Source: Streptomyces sp. NBC_01454 (GTDB taxonomy: Bacteria > Actinomycetota > Actinomycetes > Streptomycetales > Streptomycetaceae). From it: DNA of 64,000 nucleotides. The position numbers and the translations under genes are program-made. The notes beneath the pieces were generated by a model, which ran no database searches, had not been told where the DNA came from, and worked only from the letters and a program-made list of their open reading frames with translations. Shown here piece by piece: positions 49,867-58,068 of this stretch (positions within the stretch are counted from its first letter, which is position 1; each line of letters begins with the position of its first letter). The stretch covers positions 6,324,001 through 6,388,000 of the forward strand of contig NZ_CP109460.1 in NCBI RefSeq assembly GCF_036227565.1, written 5' to 3'.

Positions 49867-50187
49867 ATGGCCTCTCTGATGCTTGCCGGCGCGATTCTGT
49901 CCGAGGTGCTCGCGACGACCGCGATGAAGTACAGCGACGGCTTCAGCAAGCTGTGGCCGTCGGTGTGCACGGGGGTGGGCTATCTCTTCGCCTTTGTGCT
50001 GCTGGCGCAGGCGCTCAAGTCGATGAGCGTCGGGACCGCGTACGCCATCTGGGCCGGGGCCGGCACGGCGCTGATCGCCGTGATCGGGATGGTGTTCCTG
50101 GGGGAGACCACGAGTGTGCTCAAGATTTTCGGGGTGCTGCTGGTCATCGCCGGGGTCGTGGTGCTGAATCTGGGCGGGGCGCACTGA
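49867..50187 (+). CDS. Small multidrug resistance (SMR) family transporter
   Basis: A 106-residue protein with four hydrophobic helices, of the SMR (EmrE/SugE-like) family. The key membrane Glu is in ILSEVLATTAMKYSDGFSK (about residues 9-27, Glu near position 12). Other family blocks are VGTAYAIWAGAGTALIAVIGMVFLGE and the C-terminal GVLLVIAGVVVLNLG. Such proteins exchange protons for quaternary or cationic compounds, some for guanidinium. The ATG lies 2 bases after a palindromic operator, so repression is direct. The TetR gene follows with a one-base overlap. Confidence 0.93.
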   Translation: MASLMLAGAILSEVLATTAMKYSDGFSKLWPSVCTGVGYLFAFVLLAQALKSMSVGTAYAIWAGAGTALIAVIGMVFLGETTSVLKIFGVLLVIAGVVVLNLGGAH

Positions 50188-50750
50188 TGCCGCGGCGTTA
50201 CGACCCCGGCCGGCGGCAGCGGATCATCGACGCGGCGATCGAGGTGGTCGGCGCGCGCGGGATCGCCGGGCTCAGTCATCGGGCGGTGGCCGCCGCGGCG
50301 GATGTACCGCTCGGCTCGACCACCTACCACTTCGCGACCCTGGACGAGCTGCTGAGCGCCGCGCTGCGGCAGGTCAACGGCGAGTGGCTGGCCGACTTCG
50401 CGCGCTGGGTGGACGGGCTCGATCCGGCGGTGCCGCTGGCCGAGGAGGTCGCGCGGCTGGTGGAAGACACCCTGACCGGCGACCGCTCGCGGGTGGAGCT
50501 GGAGTACGAGTTGTATCTGGCGGCGCTGCGGCACGCGGCGGTGCGGCCGATCGCCGCCGAGTGCCTGGAGGAGATGGTGCGGCTGCTGGGGCGGCGGATC
50601 GGTGACGAGCGGACCGCGCGCGCCGTGGTGGCCTTCACCGACGGGCTGCTGTTGCAGCATCTGCTGACCGGAGCGCCCTTCGAACCCGCCGTGGTGCGGG
50701 ACGGGCTGGCCGGGGTGCTGAGCCGGCCGGCCGGCCGGTGGGCGGGCTGA
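50187..50750 (+). CDS. TetR-family regulator of the SMR pump
   Basis: A 187-residue TetR-family regulator. The helix-turn-helix is RQRIIDAAIEVVGARGIAGLSHRAVAAAADVPLGSTTYHFATLDELL (about residues 10-56). The ligand domain is short and Leu/Arg-rich. Its start overlaps the SMR stop (TGATG), so the pump and its regulator are one transcription unit. The paired GTACG palindromes upstream of the SMR gene are its likely sites, giving a ligand-induced loop. Confidence 0.9.
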   Translation: MPRRYDPGRRQRIIDAAIEVVGARGIAGLSHRAVAAAADVPLGSTTYHFATLDELLSAALRQVNGEWLADFARWVDGLDPAVPLAEEVARLVEDTLTGDRSRVELEYELYLAALRHAAVRPIAAECLEEMVRLLGRRIGDERTARAVVAFTDGLLLQHLLTGAPFEPAVVRDGLAGVLSRPAGRWAG

Positions 50751-50834
50751 CCGGGCGGCGCGTGCGGCTGGTACTCGTGCGGCCCGCGGGGCCGGTGGGG
50801 CGGCCGCGGGTCCGGGCCCGGTCGCTGAGACCGG

Positions 50835-50865
50835 TTCGCCTCGGCGGGCGCCCTCCGGTTAGGTT
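50835..50865 (+). promoter_or_regulatory. dapD promoter, leaderless type
   Basis: TTCGCC (50835-50840) and TAGGTT (50860-50865) are 19 bases apart. The -10 ends 6 bases before the dapD ATG, and no ribosome site is seen. Confidence 0.55.
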
Positions 50866-50871
50866 TCGAGC

Positions 50872-51885
50872 ATGACCGATGCTGCTGTTTCCGCTGCTTC
50901 TTCCCGTACGACCGGCGCCGTGGCCGCCGGGCTCGCCACCGTCACCCCCGACGGCACCGTTCTCGACACCTGGTTCCCGGCGCCCGAGCTGGTCGCCGCG
51001 TCCGCCGCGGACCTCGGCCCGGCCGGCACCGAGCACCTCGACGACGCGCGCGCCACCGAGCTGCTGGGCGCCACCGTGCTCAAGGCGATCGGCCCTGACC
51101 CGGTCCGCCAGGTCGAGGTCGTCGCCGTCCGTACGGTCATCGCCTCCCTCGACGACAAGCCGCTGGACGCGCACGACGCCTATCTGCGCCTCCACCTGCT
51201 CAGCCACCGGCTGGTCAAGCCGCACGGGCAGAACCTGGAGGGCATGTTCGGCCTGCTGTCCAACGCCGCCTGGACCTCGCTGGGCCCGGTGGCCGTCGAC
51301 CAGGTGGAGACGGTGCGGCTCAACGCCCGCGCCGAGGGGCTGCACCTGATGGTCACCAGCATCGACAAGTTCCCGCGGATGACCGACTACGTCGCGCCCG
51401 CCGGGGTGCGGATCGCGGACGCCGACCGGGTGCGCCTGGGCGCCCACCTCGCGGCCGGCACCACCGTCATGCACGAGGGCTTCGTCAACTTCAACGCCGG
51501 GACGCTGGGCACCTCCATGGTCGAGGGCCGGATCAGCGCGGGCGTGGTCATCGGCGACGGCTCCGACATCGGCGGCGGCGCCTCCACCATGGGCACCCTG
51601 TCCGGCGGTGGCAAGCAGATCATCTCGGTCGGCGAGCGCTGCCTGCTCGGCGCCGAGTCGGGCATCGGGATCGCGCTGGGCGACGAGTGTGTCGTCGAGG
51701 CCGGTCTGTATGTGACCGCGGGCACCCGGGTCACCCTGCCCGACGGCCAGATCGTCAAGGCCCTGGAGCTCTCCGGCGCGGACCACATCCTCTTCCGCCG
51801 CAACTCCACCACCGGCGCCGTCGAGGCCCGCCCGAACAAGGCGACCTGGGGCGGCCTCAACGAGGTCCTGCACAGCCACAACTGA
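50872..51885 (+). CDS. dapD: Tetrahydrodipicolinate N-succinyltransferase
   Basis: A 337-residue enzyme of the succinylase branch of diaminopimelate/lysine synthesis, using succinyl-CoA. The actinobacterial type is recognised by [23 protein letters not shown] (about residues 107-129), the left-handed beta-helix hexapeptide repeats ([39 protein letters not shown], cut here) and [22 protein letters not shown]. The start is leaderless by promoter position. dapA, also needed for this pathway, lies 1 kb downstream on the other strand. Confidence 0.96.
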   Translation: MTDAAVSAASSRTTGAVAAGLATVTPDGTVLDTWFPAPELVAASAADLGPAGTEHLDDARATELLGATVLKAIGPDPVRQVEVVAVRTVIASLDDKPLDAHDAYLRLHLLSHRLVKPHGQNLEGMFGLLSNAAWTSLGPVAVDQVETVRLNARAEGLHLMVTSIDKFPRMTDYVAPAGVRIADADRVRLGAHLAAGTTVMHEGFVNFNAGTLGTSMVEGRISAGVVIGDGSDIGGGASTMGTLSGGGKQIISVGERCLLGAESGIGIALGDECVVEAGLYVTAGTRVTLPDGQIVKALELSGADHILFRRNSTTGAVEARPNKATWGGLNEVLHSHN

Positions 51886-52002
51886 GCGCGGACGGCACCA
51901 CCGACGGCCCGGCGGACCCCCGCTGGGCCGTCGGCGCTGCCGCCCTCGGTCCGCCGCGGCCCACCGCCGTCCACCGCCGTCCCGCTCCCGGACGGGCGCC
52001 GA

Positions 52003-52008
52003 TAGGCT
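52003..52008 (+). promoter_or_regulatory. Leaderless-type -10 box of the EI24 gene
   Basis: TAGGCT ends 7 bases before ATG 52016. No ribosome site is visible. Confidence 0.45.
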
Positions 52009-52015
52009 TTGCGCC

Positions 52016-52990
52016 ATGCGTGATCTTGTAGCGGGGATGCGGTATCTGGGCAAGGGCCAGCGCTGGGTCGCCCAGCACGGCCGCTGGTGGGGATTCGGGC
52101 TGATTCCGGCGCTGATCGCCCTGGTGCTGTATGCGGGGGTGCTCACCGCACTCGCCCTCTGGTCCGGTGACATCGCGGCCTGGGCGACGCCGTTCGCCGA
52201 CGGCTGGGGCGAGCCCTGGCAGGGGCTGCTGCGCGGGGTGTTCGTGGCGCTGCTCTTCGCCGGCGGGCTGACGCTGTCGGTGCTGACGTTCACCGCCGTC
52301 ACCCTGCTGATCGGCGACCCCTTCTACGAGTCGCTGTCCCGGGCCGTCGAGGAGTCCGAGGGGCACTGTCCGCCGGACCCGGACCGGCCGCTGTGGCAGG
52401 AGATCTGGATCGCGCTGCGCGACAGCGTGCATGTGCTGCTGCGGGCCGCCGGCTTCGGGATCCTGCTGTTCGTCCTCGGCTTCGTGCCGTTCCTCGGGCA
52501 GACCGTGATCCCCGCCGTCGGCTTCTGTGTCTCCGGCTTCTTCCTCGCCGTCGAGCTGACCTCGGTGGCCATGCAGCGCCGCGAGATCCCGGTGCGCGAG
52601 CGGCTGCGGCTGCTGCGGGGACGCAAGGGGCTCGCCGTCGGCTTCGGCACCCCCGTCGTGCTGCTGTTCCTGATCCCCTTCGTCGCGGTGGTGCTGATGC
52701 CGGGCGCGGTGGCTGGGGCGACGCTGCTGGTACGGGAGCTGGTGCCGGACGGCACCGAGCCGGCCCCGGACCGGGAGCGGGAGCGGGAGGAGGGCGCGGC
52801 CGGCCCGGACCTGGCCGGGGCGCCCTATGGACCGCAGGGCGGTGCGTCCGGGCAGCCGGGTGCGCAGGGCGGCTTCGGGCCGGCGCCCGCTTCCTTCCCG
52901 CCTAACCAGGGACAGCCGCAGGCACCGCGGTATCCGTATCCGCCGTCCGGTCCAGGGTCGTCCGCAGGGCGTCCACCAGCCGGCTGGTGA
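52016..52990 (+). CDS. EI24/CysZ-like integral membrane protein
   Basis: A 324-residue membrane protein. It starts MRDLVAGMRYLGKGQRWVAQHGRWWGFG and contains about four to five helices (residues 28-50, 72-100, 150-185, 215-245) with the EI24 block LLIGDPFYESLSRAVEES. The family includes the sulfate permease CysZ, but actinobacterial members are uncharacterised. The C-terminal 70 residues are a Pro/Gly/Gln-rich cytoplasmic tail (PYGPQGGASGQPG). The last 89 bases of the gene are antisense to the 3' end of dapA. Confidence 0.88.
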   Translation: MRDLVAGMRYLGKGQRWVAQHGRWWGFGLIPALIALVLYAGVLTALALWSGDIAAWATPFADGWGEPWQGLLRGVFVALLFAGGLTLSVLTFTAVTLLIGDPFYESLSRAVEESEGHCPPDPDRPLWQEIWIALRDSVHVLLRAAGFGILLFVLGFVPFLGQTVIPAVGFCVSGFFLAVELTSVAMQRREIPVRERLRLLRGRKGLAVGFGTPVVLLFLIPFVAVVLMPGAVAGATLLVRELVPDGTEPAPDREREREEGAAGPDLAGAPYGPQGGASGQPGAQGGFGPAPASFPPNQGQPQAPRYPYPPSGPGSSAGRPPAGW

Positions 52991-53867
52991 GCGCGGCGTC
53001 CGCCGCCAGCAGCGGGCCGCGGACCGGCCCCGCGGGCAGACCGAGGTGGTTCAGCAGTGCCTTCGCGGTGACCGTGCCGGGCGTCTCGCCGCCGGTCACC
53101 GCCTCGATGAGGGGGACCAGGGCGAGCTGCCGGCGGGCCGCCCCGGCGGTGTCGCCGGCGTCGTAGGCGTCCAGGACGGCGCACACCGCCCGTGGCGCGG
53201 CATTGCCGGCGGTGCTGACGCAGCCGGCGCCGCCGAGGGCGCGCAGCGGCAGGATCTGCTCGTCGCAGCCCGCGTAGTAGGCCAGGCCCGTCGCGGCCAG
53301 GACCTTCGCCGACTTCAACAGGTCGTTGCCGCAGTCCTTGACCGCGGCGATCCGTGGGTGGGCGGCCAGCCGCAGCAGGGTGGCGGCGGTCAGCGCGGTG
53401 CCGGTGCGGCCCGGGATGTCGTAGAGCATCACCGGCAGCCCGGTGGCGTCCGCGACCGTCCGCAGATGCTGGGTGACGGCCTCCTGGGTGGGCCGTGAGT
53501 AGTAGGGCGTGACCACCAACAGGCCGTGTGCGCCCGCCCGTTCGGCGCTGCGGGCCAGCGCGACGGTGTGCCGGGTGTCGCTGGTGCCCACCCCGGTGGT
53601 GATCTTCGCGCGGTCCCCGACGGCCTCGACGACGGCCCGCAGCAGGGTCTCCTTCTCGGCGTCCGTCGTGGTCGGGGACTCCCCGGTGGTGCCGCTCAGC
53701 ACCAGGGCGTCGCAGCCGCCGTCGTCGACGAGGTGGGTGGCGAGCCGCTGTGCGCCGTCGGTGTCGAGCTCCCCGTCGGCGGTGAACGGGGTGATCATGG
53801 CGGTCGCCGTGCGGCCGAAGGGCGGCGCGGCCGCCCGGGGGGTGAGGGGGTGGGTCACGGTGGTCAT
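52902..53867 (-). CDS. dapA: 4-hydroxy-tetrahydrodipicolinate synthase
   Basis: A 321-residue TIM-barrel aldolase condensing pyruvate with aspartate semialdehyde, the first step specific to lysine/diaminopimelate. Motifs: VLSGTTGESPTTTDAEK (about residues 56-72), VTPYYSRPTQEAV, VMLYDIPGRTG with the catalytic Tyr, and the Schiff-base Lys in AAVKDCGNDLLKS (about 170-182). ATG 53867 gives MTTVTHPLTPRAA; an upstream in-frame start at 53891 is possible. It may also be a DapA-family aldolase for another keto acid, but the dapD neighbour favours DapA. The 3' end overlaps the EI24 gene by 89 bases. Confidence 0.9.
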   Translation of the reverse strand: MTTVTHPLTPRAAAPPFGRTATAMITPFTADGELDTDGAQRLATHLVDDGGCDALVLSGTTGESPTTTDAEKETLLRAVVEAVGDRAKITTGVGTSDTRHTVALARSAERAGAHGLLVVTPYYSRPTQEAVTQHLRTVADATGLPVMLYDIPGRTGTALTAATLLRLAAHPRIAAVKDCGNDLLKSAKVLAATGLAYYAGCDEQILPLRALGGAGCVSTAGNAAPRAVCAVLDAYDAGDTAGAARRQLALVPLIEAVTGGETPGTVTAKALLNHLGLPAGPVRGPLLAADAALTSRLVDALRTTLDRTADTDTAVPAAVPG

Positions 53868-53969
53868 GCCAGGAGTCTGGGGGCGCCTCATATTTCACGT
53901 CCAGTGAGTTGTTCTGGGTGATTCGTTAAGCATTGCTGCGAGGTTCCGGGCGGCGGCCGGGAACGCGGA

Positions 53970-54000
53970 GCGGCCGCCGCACCTTCGGTGCGACGGCCGC
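53970..54000 (-). terminator. Terminator of the 49-residue gene
   Basis: GCGGCCG and CGCACC arms pair across a TTC loop with one internal mismatch (13 pairs), 18 bases beyond the small gene's stop on the minus strand. Confidence 0.65.
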
Positions 54001-54018
54001 TCGGGCATCACAGGCCCA

Positions 54019-54168
54019 TCACGCGTCAGTCAGGCCATTCCGCGAACGCTTCAGGTCCTGGGTCCGCTCGGAAGCGGACTCCTCCGACGACTTCGGCTTC
54101 CGCTGGTCGGCGCGCCGCTCCGCGGCACGGTCCTTGTTGCCCGACTTTCGGTTCTGGGACTTCGGCAT
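54019..54168 (-). CDS. Small basic protein, 49 residues
   Basis: A short gene read from the minus strand: MPKSQNRKSGNKDRAAERRA, then DQRKPKSSEESASERTQDLK and RSRNGLTDA. It is rich in Lys, Arg, Ser, Asp and Glu, with no hydrophobic core, so probably a disordered, nucleic-acid- or ribosome-associated peptide; that role is a guess. Support comes from a GGGAG ribosome site 8 bases before the ATG, a clean stop at 54019, and a terminator hairpin just after. Its lower GC and varied codon use differ from random open frames here. Confidence 0.7.
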   Translation of the reverse strand: MPKSQNRKSGNKDRAAERRADQRKPKSSEESASERTQDLKRSRNGLTDA

Positions 54169-54294
54169 GATGACTCCCTATGTCTCGCCGAACTTTTCTT
54201 ACGTGCCCAGTACCGCACCCCCGGCGGCAGTCGGCCCCCGGACGTGGGCCGGGCGAGTGACGGGAGTGTTACGCGGGGTGACGCGGCGCGGGGC

Positions 54295-56133
54295 TCAGGG
54301 GCGGATGCGCAGCACCTGCGGGTCGTGGTCGCTGGCCTGGTCGGCGTACTCGGCGTTGATGTGCACGATGTCGTAGTCGGCCCTGGTCAGCGGGCGGCTG
54401 GTGAGCATGTGGTCCAGCACCTGGGAGTTGCCGCTGTAGACGTAGCCGTAACGCTCGGCGGCCGGCAGCCGGTTGACCTGGTCGGTGAGCACACCGCCGG
54501 CGGTGAGGTCCTTCAGGGCCGGCGAGAACTGGTAGTCGTTGAGGTCACCGGCCACCACGACACCGGCCTTCGGGTCCTTGGCCAGCAGCTCCTTGACGAA
54601 GCCGTTGACCAGCTTGGCCTGGCCGGTGCGCTGGGTCTCCGAGCTCCGCGCCGGCGGCTGGAAACGGCTGTCCAGGCCCTGGTCGCCGCCCTTGGAGTTG
54701 AAGTGGTTGGCGATCACGAAGACGCGGCTGCCCGGGCGGCTCTTCAGTGAGAACTGGCCGACGAGGGGCTTGCGGCTGTCCTTCCACGCCTCGTCGGTCG
54801 GGGCGATCCGGCCGGGGGACGCGGACAGCGTGGTCTTGGCGTGGTCGCCGACCACCTTCACCGGGGTGGTGGCGTCGCCGCCCTTGATGTCGGTGAACGA
54901 CACCCGGTCGGGGTTGAACAGGAACGCGGTGCGGATGTTGCCGCCGGGCTGGCCGCCGTCCTGGTCGTTGACCGGGTCGATCTGCCGCGACTCGTACGCC
55001 GGGCCGCCGGCCGCCTTGATGGCGTCGGTCAGCTTCTTGAGGGTCTCCCCGGCGGTGACCACCCCGTTGTCCTTGGGGCCGCTGTCGTCCTGGACCTCCT
55101 CCAGCGCCACGACGTCGGGGCCGGACAGGTTGGCAACCAGCGCCTTGGCCAGCCGGTCGAACTTGGTCTGCGGGGTGGCGGGGGAGAGGTTCTCGACGTT
55201 GTAGGTGGCCACCGCCAGCTCGTCGGACTTCTGCTTGCGGGTGGTCTCCGGCGCCGGGCCGTGGTCGGTGACCTTGCCCAGCTCGGTGGCCTGCAGGGTG
55301 TAGCCGCCGAAGTTGTCGTAGTCCAGCGGACCGGCGGTGGTGCCGGTCAGCGCCTGGCCGACATCGGCCACCGGGAACGGCTGCTGCGAGAACGGGATCA
55401 GCGACGCCACCTTGAGCCGGCCGCCGTTGGGGTCCGCGTACGAGCGGTAGAGCGTCCCGCCGCGGGTCGTGCGGTCGTGGCGGGGCTCGGCGGTCACCCA
55501 CAGCTCGTGGTAGCTGTTGGTCGGGCCGACGACCGGGGCGCCCGAGACCGCGACCCGCATGCCCTCCAGCGACTCGTAGCGGTCCAGGGCGTACGAGGAG
55601 GGGCGCAGCTTCAGCGACTCGATGCTCTTGCCGCCGGCGGAGGGGGCGTAACGATTCGGCACCGAGGCCGCGTTGAGCTTGAAGGCGGCCGGCAGCGGGG
55701 CGTCGGAGGAGACCGTCTTCCAGGTCGCACCGGTGATCTCGGTGACGGACTGCAGACCGGCGTCCTTGCCGCCCGGGTAGTACTCGCTGACCGTGCCGGA
55801 GAACGTGATCGCGTCGCCGACGGCGACCTTCGGCGTCTCCTTGCCGGTGAAGACGAAGACCGCCTCGCTGGTGGCGGGGTCCTTGTCCGGGTGCGGGTCC
55901 TGCACCCAGAAGCCGCGGGCCGAGCCGAACGAGCGGATCGCGGTGACCGTGCCCGGCACCTCGCTGACCTGCTGCCCGGCCAGCGGGGATATTCGGGTGC
56001 TGCCTTGGATGTCGTGGATCCGGGTGCCGGCCGCGGAGGCGGACTGCGTGGTGGTCAGCAGTCCGCCGGCCAGGGCGGCACAGGCCACCGCACTGAGGGC
56101 GAGTGGCCTGCGGAGCGAACGACGGGACGGCAT
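54295..56133 (-). CDS. Secreted endonuclease/exonuclease/phosphatase-family protein
   Basis: A 612-residue exported enzyme. A signal peptide (PSRRSLRRPLALSAVACAALAGGLL, about residues 2-35) is followed by an OB-fold-like domain (IHDIQGSTRISPLAGQQVSEVPGTVTAI to VFVFTGKETPKVAVGD). The EEP nuclease/phosphatase domain spans about 320-612, with motifs ATYNVENLSP, DVVALEEVQDD, ANHFNSKGGDQG, VAGDLNDYQFSPAL and ASDHDPQVL. This domain pair resembles extracellular nucleases of the ExeM/YhcR type. ATG 56133 has a GGAGG site 6 bases upstream. It probably degrades extracellular DNA or phosphodiesters, which fits the phosphatase gene nearby. Confidence 0.9.
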   Translation of the reverse strand: MPSRRSLRRPLALSAVACAALAGGLLTTTQSASAAGTRIHDIQGSTRISPLAGQQVSEVPGTVTAIRSFGSARGFWVQDPHPDKDPATSEAVFVFTGKETPKVAVGDAITFSGTVSEYYPGGKDAGLQSVTEITGATWKTVSSDAPLPAAFKLNAASVPNRYAPSAGGKSIESLKLRPSSYALDRYESLEGMRVAVSGAPVVGPTNSYHELWVTAEPRHDRTTRGGTLYRSYADPNGGRLKVASLIPFSQQPFPVADVGQALTGTTAGPLDYDNFGGYTLQATELGKVTDHGPAPETTRKQKSDELAVATYNVENLSPATPQTKFDRLAKALVANLSGPDVVALEEVQDDSGPKDNGVVTAGETLKKLTDAIKAAGGPAYESRQIDPVNDQDGGQPGGNIRTAFLFNPDRVSFTDIKGGDATTPVKVVGDHAKTTLSASPGRIAPTDEAWKDSRKPLVGQFSLKSRPGSRVFVIANHFNSKGGDQGLDSRFQPPARSSETQRTGQAKLVNGFVKELLAKDPKAGVVVAGDLNDYQFSPALKDLTAGGVLTDQVNRLPAAERYGYVYSGNSQVLDHMLTSRPLTRADYDIVHINAEYADQASDHDPQVLRIRP

Positions 56134-56354
56134 GCATGCCTCCGAGGGGTGATGGGGGGTGGTCGGCGCAGCGAGCCTACGGAGCGGTAACCGGCGCGCT
56201 ACGCGCGTCAATCTCTTGTGTACGCACGGGAGTTGTCAAGCCTCTTCCGGTGACCGGCGGGGGGCGCGGGGGTGAACCGTCCGAGATCCGGAGAATTCCG
56301 TCTACGCTTGGGCGGCGCATGAGCCCGTAGTCCGTCCGAGGAGCTGAGCACCCG

Positions 56355-57869
56355 ATGTCCGCAGACCGTCCCACCCTGCCGCCGGTGCGGCTGCACTCCG
56401 AAGCGGAGCTGGCCCGGGACGCACTGAGCGCCCCGCTGATGGCCCGGGCCGCACAGCTCGCCCGCTGGGCCGAGCGGGGCGTCCCGGTCGGGGTGGGCGG
56501 CGAGATCCTCCAGGAGCCGCTGGCCGCCGCCACCGAGCACCTCGGCCTGGCCGGCGACGAGGACGGCCCCGCGTACACCGCCGAGGCCTGGCAGCTGGCC
56601 GTGGACACCGGACTCGTGGAGATCGAGGAGGTCCCCGACGACGAGGACGGCACCGAGCTGCCCGACAACGCCGCGGCCGGCACCGCCACCCCCGGCGAGG
56701 AGCTGAGCCTGCTCACCTCCGGCAGCCCGCAGGATGTCCTCGACATCTGGCTCGGCGGCATGGAGACCGTGCTCGCCGACGCGGCCGCCCCCGACCTCGC
56801 CGACCTCGCCGACCAGCTCACCCAGGGCGGCGAGCTGGACCTGGACGCGATCGACTGGAACCCGGAGGAGGAGGCCGAGCTGCTGGACGGCATCCTCGGC
56901 AACCTCTACCTGCTCACGGCCCTGAACGAGCACCCCGACCAGGCGGTTCCGCTCCCCGCGCTGGCCGCCTCCATGATCGTCCCGGAGGACATGGACGAGC
57001 CCACCGACGACATCCTCGAAGAGGTCTCCGAGGCGATGATGCGCCTGGACGACCAGTTCCGGGTGCTGGAGCCGATCGGTCTGGTCGCCTACCAGCCCGT
57101 CGACGAGGCGCTCATCGAGGAGCTCGACGAGGACGGCGAGATGGTTCTGCCGGACGGCGCGCCGGCGACCCCCGCCGCCGAGTCGCTCACGGACGAGGAC
57201 GTCTCCCGCTACGGCCTGGTCCGCCTCACCCCGCTCGGCGTCTACGCCGTCCGCGCCCGGATGCTGGACGCGGGGGTGCACGCCCCGGCCGTTGGCGACC
57301 TCACCGACAAGGGCGCCGACGTCCTCCTGGAGGCGCTGCCCGACTACCCCGAGCCGCTCGCCCAGGCCGAGTCCGAGCGGTGGCTCGCCGCCCGTACGCC
57401 TCGGGACGCCGCGCGGGACCTGCTCGCCGCGGCCCGGGGCGACGACGAGGGCGCCCCGCGCCGCCGGCTCGCCACCCAGCAGACCCTCTCCCTGGTCTCC
57501 CCGGACGCCGAGGAGGCGCTGCGCGAGGTGCTCGACGACCGGCAGCTCGGCGGCCTGGCCCGGGTCTGGCTCGCCGAGCGCGCGCTGCCCGGCATCCCCG
57601 AGCCGTCCCAGGAGATGATCTTCTGGCTGACGGTGGACACCATCGCGGCGCAGCTCGACAGCGCCGACGAGGAGGCCGCCGGCGAACTGCGCGAGCTGAT
57701 CCAGGGCCTGACCGACCAGCACAGCGGCTTCTTCGAGACGGCCTGGCGGGTGGACCACCCGGCCACCGCCGACGTCCTGGAGGCCATGGGCCGGCTGCAC
57801 CCGGACAAGAAGGCCGCCAAGGAGGCCCGTAAGGCCGCGTTCAAGGCGCGCTCGCGCCAGTCGGACTGA
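56355..57869 (+). CDS. Acidic conserved protein of unknown function
   Basis: A 504-residue cytoplasmic protein I cannot assign. It is strongly acidic in its first 300 residues (EIEEVPDDEDGTELPDN, WNPEEEAELLDG, LIEELDEDGEMVLPDG). It is mostly helical by pattern and ends in a basic stretch (KKAAKEARKAAFKARSRQSD). A segment at about 275-300 (YGLVRLTPLGVYAVRARML) looks like a winged-helix strand, and 385-410 (EEALREVLDDRQLGGLARVWLAE) looks HEAT-like. There is no signal or membrane helix. ATG 56355 has GAGGAG about 12 bases upstream. It stands alone between divergent and co-directional genes and ends at two hairpins. Confidence 0.75.
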   Translation: MSADRPTLPPVRLHSEAELARDALSAPLMARAAQLARWAERGVPVGVGGEILQEPLAAATEHLGLAGDEDGPAYTAEAWQLAVDTGLVEIEEVPDDEDGTELPDNAAAGTATPGEELSLLTSGSPQDVLDIWLGGMETVLADAAAPDLADLADQLTQGGELDLDAIDWNPEEEAELLDGILGNLYLLTALNEHPDQAVPLPALAASMIVPEDMDEPTDDILEEVSEAMMRLDDQFRVLEPIGLVAYQPVDEALIEELDEDGEMVLPDGAPATPAAESLTDEDVSRYGLVRLTPLGVYAVRARMLDAGVHAPAVGDLTDKGADVLLEALPDYPEPLAQAESERWLAARTPRDAARDLLAAARGDDEGAPRRRLATQQTLSLVSPDAEEALREVLDDRQLGGLARVWLAERALPGIPEPSQEMIFWLTVDTIAAQLDSADEEAAGELRELIQGLTDQHSGFFETAWRVDHPATADVLEAMGRLHPDKKAAKEARKAAFKARSRQSD

Positions 57870-57886
57870 GCCGCGCCGGCGGCCGG

Positions 57887-57960
57887 GCGGTGCGTGACGC
57901 ACCGCGGGGGCCGGTCCGGCGGATCAGGGCCCGCCCGGCCCGGTCCGCCGGACCGGCCCC
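57887..57960 (+). terminator. Two hairpins after the acidic protein gene
   Basis: GCGGTGCGT/ACGCACCGC (57887-57905) is followed by a perfect 17-bp stem (57907-57923 with 57944-57960) with a 20-base loop. Both lie just after the stop codon. Confidence 0.8.
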
Positions 57961-57985
57961 AACTGCTTCCTGGATGTCGCGCGGC

Positions 57986-58007
57986 GTTCAACTGGAGTTC
58001 GACGCCG
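57986..58007 (+). promoter_or_regulatory. PHO-box-like direct repeat upstream of phoX
   Basis: GTTCAACTGGA (57986-57996) and GTTCGACGCCG (57997-58007) are head-to-tail 11-base units with the GTTCA/G-AC core of Streptomyces PhoP binding sites. They lie 62 bases before the PhoX start, so phosphate control is likely. Confidence 0.6.
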
Positions 58008-58068
58008 GGCGGAAACGTGTGCGGCGCAGGACCCAGGGGAGACGATTCCGGCCATCTTGGAGATGACA

